Shown here piece by piece: positions 59,102 to 64,000 of a DNA stretch of 64,000 bases. The position numbers and the translations under genes were made by a program. Each line of letters begins with the position of its first letter. The stretch's first letter is position 1. This DNA is from Leucobacter triazinivorans (GTDB lineage: Bacteria > Actinomycetota > Actinomycetes > Actinomycetales > Microbacteriaceae). The notes beneath the pieces were generated by a model, which saw nothing but the letters and a program-made list of their open reading frames with translations, ran no database searches and had not been told where the DNA came from. The stretch lies in contig NZ_CP035806.1 in the NCBI RefSeq assembly GCF_004208635.1, positions 1,798,001 to 1,862,000 of the forward strand, in the 5' to 3' direction.

Positions 59102-59925
59102 CGCCCGCGATCCGGGTGCGCGACCTCGCCGTGCGCTACGGCGAGGTCGTCGCCCTCGACGGGGTGAGCCTCGACGTCGCGGCGGGCCGGGTCACCGGCC
59201 TGATCGGCATGAACGGATCGGGCAAGTCGACGCTCTTCAAGACGATCATGGGGATGGTGCGCCCCGACGCCGGCGTCGTGCGACTCGAGGGCGCCGATCC
59301 CGCTGCCGCCCGCAGGCAGGGCCTGATCGGCTACGTGCCGCAGAGCGAGGATGTCGACTGGAGCTTTCCCGTCTCGGTGCGGGACGTCGTGATGATGGGC
59401 CGATACGGATATCAGGGCCCCACTCGCCGCGCGCGCGCCGCGGACCGGGGCGCCGTCGACGAGGCACTCGCCCGCGTGGAACTGACGGAGTACGCCGATC
59501 GCCAGATCGGGCAGCTCTCCGGCGGGCAGAAGAAGCGCGCCTTCGTGGCCCGCGGCATCGCACAGGACGCGCGGATCATGCTGCTCGACGAGCCGTTCGC
59601 CGGCGTGGACAAGCGCAGCGAGGCCACGATCGTGCGTCTCCTGCGCGAGCTCGCCGAGGACGGACGCGCGATCCTCGTCTCCACCCACGACCTGCACGCG
59701 CTGCCGCAGCTGGCCGACGAAGCCGTCCTGCTGCTGCGCAGCGTGCTCTTCCACGGCTCCGTCGCCGAGGCCCTGCGGCCGGAGAATCTCGCCCTGGCTT
59801 TCGGCCTCGACGTGCTCGACACCCCCACTCGTCATCCTGCGGGAGCTTGCGACTCGCAGGATCTTAGCGATGGATCCTGCGACTCCTCCGTCGCGCAGGA
59901 TGACCGTGAGGGGGACACCGCGTGA
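59098..59925 (+). CDS. manganese-type ABC transporter ATPase with repeat-derived tail
   Basis: 275 residues from GTG 59098. Walker A GLIGMNGSGKSTLFKT, the manganese-group segment EDVDWSFPVSVRDVVMMGRYG, signature QLSGGQKKRAFVARGIA, Walker B IMLLDEPFAGVDKRSE. The native protein should end near FGLDVLD; the last ~33 residues (TRHPAGACDSQDLSDGSCDS...) are encoded by a family A repeat that has inserted in frame. The stop still overlaps the permease start (GTGA), so coupling is preserved. Confidence 0.92.
   Translation: MTPAIRVRDLAVRYGEVVALDGVSLDVAAGRVTGLIGMNGSGKSTLFKTIMGMVRPDAGVVRLEGADPAAARRQGLIGYVPQSEDVDWSFPVSVRDVVMMGRYGYQGPTRRARAADRGAVDEALARVELTEYADRQIGQLSGGQKKRAFVARGIAQDARIMLLDEPFAGVDKRSEATIVRLLRELAEDGRAILVSTHDLHALPQLADEAVLLLRSVLFHGSVAEALRPENLALAFGLDVLDTPTRHPAGACDSQDLSDGSCDSSVAQDDREGDTA
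59831..59904. repeat. family A repeat inside the ATPase gene
   Basis: Outer arms GTCATCCTGC (59831-59840) and GCAGGATGAC (59895-59904) are exact complements; inner arms CGCAGGATC and GATCCTGCG lie within. It is translated as the C-terminal tail of the ATPase, showing that these elements can enter coding 3' ends. Confidence 0.9.
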
Positions 59926-60794
59926 ACGCCCTCGATCTGATCCTCGAGCCCCTGCAGTACGACTTCATGCTGCGGGCGCTCATCACCACCGTCATCGCGG
60001 CGATCGTGTGCGCCCTGCTGTCGTGCTGGCTCGTGCTGATCGGCTGGTCGCTCATGGGCGATGCGGTCTCGCACGCGGTGCTGCCCGGGGTGGTTCTCGC
60101 CTACGTCTTCGGCGCACCCTTCGCGCTCGGCGCGCTGGTGTTCGGCTTCCTCTCCGTGGCGCTCATCGGCGCGATCCGCGGCACGAGCCGCGTCAAGGAG
60201 GACGCCGCGATCGGCATCGTCTTCACGACCCTGTTCGCACTGGGGCTCGTGCTGATCTCGGTCACCCCCAGTCAGACCGACCTGACGCACATCATCTTCG
60301 GCAATATCCTGGGCGTCTCCAACGGCGACCTGACGCAGATCGCCGTACTGGCCGCGGTCGCGTTCGCGATCCTCGTGCTCAAGCGGCGCGATCTCACGCT
60401 GTACGCCTTCGATCCCACACACGCCCACGCGATCGGCCTCTCGCCGCGCTTCCTGGGGGCGCTGCTCCTCGGACTGCTCGCGCTCACCTCGGTGGTCGCG
60501 CTCCAGGTGGTCGGCGTGATCCTCGTCGTCGCGATGCTCATCATCCCGGGCGCGACCGCCTACCTGCTGACGGACCGATTCGGGCGGATGCTCGTCATCG
60601 CGCCGAGTGTGTCGGCGGCGTGCTCCGTCGTCGGCATCTACCTGAGCTACTGGCTCGACGCGTCGCCCGGCGGTCTCGTCGTGGTGGTGCAGGGCTGCGC
60701 GTTCGCGCTCGTCTACCTGCTGAGCCCCCGGCACGGGCTGCTCGGCAAGCGCCTTGCGTCGCGCCGGCGCCGGTCGGGGGCGGCGCGACGCTAG
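59922..60794 (+). CDS. manganese/zinc ABC transporter permease
   Basis: 290 residues and about eight membrane helices of the ABC-3 family. Signature segments are GWSLMGDAVSHAVLPGVVLAY, VKEDAAIGIVFTTLFALGLVL, FDPTHAHAIGLSP and VVGVILVVAMLIIPGATAYLLT. It forms a homodimeric channel for Mn2+ or Zn2+. The start GTG 59922 overlaps the ATPase stop. The C terminus is Arg-rich. Confidence 0.93.
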   Translation: MNALDLILEPLQYDFMLRALITTVIAAIVCALLSCWLVLIGWSLMGDAVSHAVLPGVVLAYVFGAPFALGALVFGFLSVALIGAIRGTSRVKEDAAIGIVFTTLFALGLVLISVTPSQTDLTHIIFGNILGVSNGDLTQIAVLAAVAFAILVLKRRDLTLYAFDPTHAHAIGLSPRFLGALLLGLLALTSVVALQVVGVILVVAMLIIPGATAYLLTDRFGRMLVIAPSVSAACSVVGIYLSYWLDASPGGLVVVVQGCAFALVYLLSPRHGLLGKRLASRRRRSGAARR

Positions 60795-60838
60795 CCGCGC
60801 CGACCTCGGGCCCCGGCCCGGGCGAGACCGAGCGAGTG

Positions 60839-60885
60839 GTTCGAGACCGACACGAATATCGGCGCAAGAAAGCTCGGTCTCGAAC
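60839..60885. repeat. family B palindrome
   Basis: GTTCGAGACCGA (60839-60850) pairs perfectly with TCGGTCTCGAAC (60874-60885). It lies between the convergent permease and aldehyde dehydrogenase genes, again at a shared 3' end. Confidence 0.75.
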
Positions 60886-60975
60886 AATCCCCTCGGGTTC
60901 GGTGAACGCAGCGGGGGTGCGGGATCGCGCATCGCGCAGATCCCGCACCCCCGAGCGCGGATCCCGAGCCACCCG

Positions 60976-62352
60976 CTACTTCGCGACGAAGTAGAGGCGC
61001 TTGTTGGCGAACTCGCCGATGCCGACCGGGCCCATCTCGCGGCCGAAGCCCGATCGCTTCACGCCGCCGAAGGGCAGCTCGGCCGCCTCCGCCGCGATGG
61101 TGTTGACGTGGGCCATGCCCACCTCGAGCTTCGAGGCGACACGAGCCGCGCGCGCCTCGTCGGTCGAGAACACCGAGCCGCCCAGGCCCAGCGCGCAGTC
61201 GTTGGCCAGCTCGAGCGCCTCCTCGTCGCTGTGCACCTTGTACACGGTCGCGACCGGGCCGAAGATCTCCTCGCCGTACGACTCGGAGTCGCGGGGAACG
61301 TCGACGAGCACCGCCGGCGAGTAGTAGGCCGCGGGGCCCTCCGACAGCTCGCCGCCGGCGAGCAGGCGCGCGCCCTCGGAGACCGCCTGCTGCACCTGCG
61401 CGTTCACGGTCTCCGCCGCCGCGCGCGTCGAGAGCGGCACGTACTCGCCCTCGGCCAGGTTCAGCTGGTCGCCGGGCTTCAGCCCCTCGGCGAGCTTCAC
61501 CAGCTCGGCCACGAACTCGTCGTAGATGTCGGCCATCACGATGAGCCGCTTGTTCGAGTTGCACACCTGGCCGGCGTTGTAGACGCGGAAGTCCCAGGCG
61601 GTCTTCGCGACCTCGGCCACGTCGTCGGCGTCGAGCACGACCATCGGGTCGATCCCGCCCAGCTCGAGCACGGCCTTCTTGAGGTGCGTGCCGGCCTGCG
61701 CACCGATGATGGCGCCGGCTCGCTCCGATCCCGTCAGCGAGACGCCCTGCACGCGCGGGTCGGCGATCATGGTGGCGATCTGGTCGTGCGACGTGAAGAG
61801 CGCCTGGTACCCCCCGGTCGGCACACCCGCCTGCTCCATGATCTCCTGGATCACGAGATTCGACTTCGCGCAGATATCGGCGTGCTTCAGGAGGATCGTG
61901 TTGCCGAGCACCAGGTTGGGGGCCGCGAAGCGGGCCACCTGGTAATAGGGGAAGTTCCACGGCATCACGCCGAGCAGCGCGCCGACGGGCAGGTGCTCGA
62001 TCACGGCTTTGCCGGGGATCGTCGACGGGATCTCGTAGTCGGTGATGAGCCCGGGTCCGTAGACCGCGTAGTACTCGATGATGTCGGTCGCGAAATCCAC
62101 CTCGTCGAGGCTCTCGGCGATCGACTTGCCCATCTCGGTCGCGATGATCTCGGCGAGCTCCTCGCGGCGCTCCGCGAAGATCTCCGCGACGCGCTTCACG
62201 ACCGCGGCGCGCTCCTGCACGCTCCGCTCGCGCCACTCGCGGTAGGCGGCGTCGGCCGCCGCGAGCTGCTGCTCGACCTGCTCATCGGTCGCTGAATCGA
62301 AGGTCTCGACAATCTCGCCCGTCGCGGGGTTCTGAACTCGATACTTCGCCAT
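60976..62352 (-). CDS. NAD(P)-dependent succinate-semialdehyde-type dehydrogenase
   Basis: 458 residues of the ALDH superfamily, SSADH group. The segment VMPWNFPYYQVARF, the cofactor loop GVSLTGSERAGAIIG, the catalytic Glu in VLELGGIDPMVVLD, the catalytic Cys in NAGQVCNSNKRLIVM and the C-terminal ELPFGGVKRSGFGREMG are intact. It oxidises succinate semialdehyde or a similar aldehyde to the acid. The dipeptide GI in ELGGIDP and N after the Cys are slightly unusual. ATG 62352. It is a single gene; no gabT is nearby. Confidence 0.92.
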   Translation of the reverse strand: MAKYRVQNPATGEIVETFDSATDEQVEQQLAAADAAYREWRERSVQERAAVVKRVAEIFAERREELAEIIATEMGKSIAESLDEVDFATDIIEYYAVYGPGLITDYEIPSTIPGKAVIEHLPVGALLGVMPWNFPYYQVARFAAPNLVLGNTILLKHADICAKSNLVIQEIMEQAGVPTGGYQALFTSHDQIATMIADPRVQGVSLTGSERAGAIIGAQAGTHLKKAVLELGGIDPMVVLDADDVAEVAKTAWDFRVYNAGQVCNSNKRLIVMADIYDEFVAELVKLAEGLKPGDQLNLAEGEYVPLSTRAAAETVNAQVQQAVSEGARLLAGGELSEGPAAYYSPAVLVDVPRDSESYGEEIFGPVATVYKVHSDEEALELANDCALGLGGSVFSTDEARAARVASKLEVGMAHVNTIAAEAAELPFGGVKRSGFGREMGPVGIGEFANKRLYFVAK

Positions 62353-62598
62353 GATTTATCAGTTTCCTGTCTTCACTATCGGCGCGCGAGTGCACGCCGC
62401 ACTCTCTATCGTCGCATCTCGGCCGGATCTCCGCGAGCGCTTCCGCTGCGGATCCCGCGCTCGCGTCCGCGCCACAGCGACGCAAACTGCGGAGATGCCC
62501 GTCGATCGCAACGGTTTACGCCGGTGCGCGACCCAGACGCTCCCCTCCACCCCATCCTGTCCTCCTCTCACCCTGCGTCCTCTCACCCTGCCTCTCCT

Positions 62599-62655
62599 TC
62601 GCGCGTCAGTTCTTGTCACCTCAGCGCGGCTGAGGCGACAAGAACTGACGCGCGA
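62599..62655. repeat. family D palindrome, bipartite
   Basis: TCGCGCGTCAGTTCTTGTC (62599-62617) is the exact complement of 62637-62655; an inner CCTCAG/CTGAGG dyad (62619-62624, 62630-62635) stacks on it. It lies in the 368-bp gap between the dehydrogenase and the CobW-like gene; the rest of the gap (62353-62598) shows only short CCTCTCACCCTG direct repeats. Confidence 0.85.
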
Positions 62656-62720
62656 GATGGCAATTCGGCGGGAACACGCGGCTGGCGGGGCTCGGCGGCA
62701 CGCCGGATCGGCGGGCCCGC

Positions 62721-63731
62721 TCAGCGCGCGGAACTGCGCGAGACGGGGAACGGGTCGGCGTAGCCCGCCCAGGCCGCCGGCCCGGCCGCGAACTCCGCGT
62801 CGGTGAGCGCCGCCGCGTCGAGCGCCGCCGTGAGCGCGCGCCGATCCAGGTCGAGCCCGATGACCGCGACGTCCTGACCGAAACCGAGCACCTCGTCCTC
62901 CGCGCTGAACTCGTGGTCGGCGGCCAGCGGGTGCAGGGAGAACATGCAGCCCACCTGCTCCCACTTGGCGGTGATCCGGGGCCGCGAGGCGAGGCGGCAG
63001 AGCCCGGCCGAGCGGAGCACGGATCCGAACGCGCCTCGCTCGAACGCCCCGTTCAGCAGCGCGGAGAGCCGAGCGGGATGCATGGGGCGCAACTGCTCGT
63101 AGCGGAACGACTCGACGCGCGCATCGGTGATATGCGGGTCGAAATCGTCGTTGAGGATCCCGACCCAGCCGGGCCGGTCTTGCCCCTCGGCGTAGACGAC
63201 CGGCTCACCCGCGTGCACGACACCGCGGTCGAGCGTCAGCCTGGCCTGCGGGCTCAGGTGGCTGACGACGGCCATGGTCATCGACAGGCGAGGCGTGGGG
63301 AGCGGCTCCCAGTTGACGAGGAGCAGCGTGGACGCGAACTCGATCTGCTCCGTGAAGCGCAGGGCGCGCGCGACCCCCACCGCTCCCCCCGGCACGGACC
63401 GCACGAAGTAGTCGTCTCGGCGCAGATCGTCGAGCACGTGCGCCGCGTCGACCACGCACGTGATCCCGGTAAGACGGACGCGACCCTCGGCCTCGCAGAA
63501 CGCTCCGATGATCTCGGTCGTAGAGGCGTGAGCAGGGAACTCCACCACCGCGCGACGCGCAGACCGCGCCCAGGCGACGAGGTCGACCGCTGCGGTTGCG
63601 GGATCGGGCGAGGCCGTGAGACGAGCGGCCGGCAGGAGCGTCGATCCGGTCGTCTCTGCGAGACGCCGGGCCGCGCGATGCCGCTCCGGCCCGCACGAGC
63701 CGACGACCGCGATCACGTCGATGGGCGTCAT
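62721..63731 (-). CDS. CobW/COG0523-like protein with degenerate GTP-binding site
   Basis: 336 residues. The C-terminal CobW domain is evident (FRYEQLRPMHPARLSALLNG, SAGLCRLASRPRITAKWEQVG). The N-terminal P-loop region reads VAVVGSCGPERHRAARRLAE where active members have GxxGxGKT, and the CxCC metal motif of the family is absent. It may therefore be a metallochaperone-like protein that lost GTPase activity, or a specialised paralogue. ATG 63731 follows AGGAGGGAC. It shares a Zur-like box with the divergent L36 gene, so induction under zinc limitation is likely. Confidence 0.82.
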   Translation of the reverse strand: MTPIDVIAVVGSCGPERHRAARRLAETTGSTLLPAARLTASPDPATAAVDLVAWARSARRAVVEFPAHASTTEIIGAFCEAEGRVRLTGITCVVDAAHVLDDLRRDDYFVRSVPGGAVGVARALRFTEQIEFASTLLLVNWEPLPTPRLSMTMAVVSHLSPQARLTLDRGVVHAGEPVVYAEGQDRPGWVGILNDDFDPHITDARVESFRYEQLRPMHPARLSALLNGAFERGAFGSVLRSAGLCRLASRPRITAKWEQVGCMFSLHPLAADHEFSAEDEVLGFGQDVAVIGLDLDRRALTAALDAAALTDAEFAAGPAAWAGYADPFPVSRSSAR

Positions 63732-63784
63732 GTCCCTCCTCTGGCGGTAAGCGGCAGGACTCGCCCTGCCGCGATATAGACTAC

Positions 63785-63801
63785 ATGAGAATCATTCTCA
63801 T
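63785..63801. promoter_or_regulatory. Zur-type box, perfect 17-bp dyad
   Basis: ATGAGAAT-C-ATTCTCAT in the divergent gap, 54 bp from the CobW-like start and 27 bp from rpmJ. Actinobacterial Zur boxes have the form TGAnAATnATTnTCA, which it fits exactly. The neighbouring zinc-independent L36 gene supports the call. Confidence 0.88.
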
Positions 63802-63827
63802 TAATAACCGGAACGTCGGGAGATCGC

Positions 63828-63950
63828 ATGAAGGTCCGAGCCTCACTCAAATCGCTCAAGAATCAGCCCGGGGCGCAGATCGTGCGTCGCCGGGGGCGCG
63901 TCTACGTGATCAACAAGCGCAACCCCCGCTTCAAGGGGCGTCAGGGCTGA
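63828..63950 (+). CDS. rpmJ: ribosomal protein L36, cysteine-free (zinc-independent) paralogue
   Basis: 40 residues: [20 protein letters not shown], then [20 protein letters not shown]. No cysteine is present; the zinc-binding form (C+) of L36 has three Cys and one His. C-minus L36 replaces the zinc form in ribosomes under zinc starvation and is Zur-repressed in actinobacteria. ATG 63828 is preceded by GGGAGATC. It is too short for routine ORF cut-offs. Confidence 0.95.
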   Translation: MKVRASLKSLKNQPGAQIVRRRGRVYVINKRNPRFKGRQG

Positions 63951-64000
63951 TGCGCCGCACGCCCGGCACCGGGTACTCGCAAGAGATCGCTCCGACGGGC
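63950..64000 (+). CDS. possible start of next gene, cut by window edge
   Basis: ATG 63950 overlaps the rpmJ stop (TGATG) and the frame stays open for 17 codons to the edge ([17 protein letters not shown]). The coupling suggests another Zur-regulated gene, but the fragment is too short to identify. Confidence 0.3.
   Translation, partial: MRRTPGTGYSQEIAPTG

Overview
This window is high-GC, gene-dense actinobacterial DNA with many GTG starts and 4-nt ATGA/GTGA gene overlaps. NucS (the actinobacterial mismatch endonuclease), a BioQ/BioYMN biotin-uptake module and a Zur-type box beside a cysteine-free L36 gene all fit Actinobacteria. Microbacteriaceae (Leucobacter-like) is my best guess, but it is inference, not a marker-based assignment. 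I see no rRNA, tRNA, CRISPR array, insertion sequence or prophage.

Layout. 0-18.4 kb is mixed housekeeping: a truncated lipoprotein binding protein, hisC beside an Lrp regulator, a sarcosine-oxidase-like flavoenzyme, a PEBP protein, a GntR regulator, a TipA-type MerR regulator with a perfect 4x60-bp internal repeat, a PLP decarboxylase, TrhO, an ArsR/SRPBCC pair, an M13 peptidase, an orphan Fic protein, MATE and MFS exporters, and nucS. 18.4-22 kb is biotin uptake: bioQ, a CHY zinc-finger gene and bioYMN, with three copies of one operator motif. 23.7-37.1 kb is a cyclic-amide block: pxpA, a biotin-carrier protein, a biotin carboxylase, pxpB, pxpC and a small tautomerase in one operon, then an NCS1 permease and hydantoinase/oxoprolinase subunits A and B, with two PucR-type regulators. 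37.2-48.3 kb holds a cupin, a GNAT enzyme, a thioesterase, and an operon of two amidohydrolases around a complete peptide-type ABC transporter, with a divergent GntR regulator and an MFS permease.

48.5-64 kb holds a 55-residue acidic protein gene, a glycerol-3-phosphate cytidylyltransferase, a polar amino-acid ABC transporter with two tandem binding proteins, an OafA-type acyltransferase with an SGNH domain, a frameshifted YjbR/MmcQ remnant beside a vapBC pair, a methyltransferase-like membrane protein, a manganese-type ABC importer behind a 22-bp palindrome, a succinate-semialdehyde-type dehydrogenase, and a zinc-responsive pair (degenerate CobW-like protein and C-minus L36) sharing a perfect 17-bp Zur-like box.

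The most unusual non-coding feature is the density of intergenic palindromic repeats. One family (core GGATCCTGCGAC / GCAGGATGAC) occurs at five places, is expanded into tandem arrays with periods of 22, 39 and 20 bp, and has entered the 3' end of an ABC ATPase gene. A second family (core CGCGYCAG...CTGRCGCG) forms long-armed hairpins, and a third is based on TTCGAGACCGA. Metabolically, a biotin importer lies about 5 kb from a biotin-dependent carboxylase-like cassette for which PxpBC could provide the carboxyltransferase or 5-oxoprolinase part. This cassette is the best candidate here for an incompletely described enzyme system.
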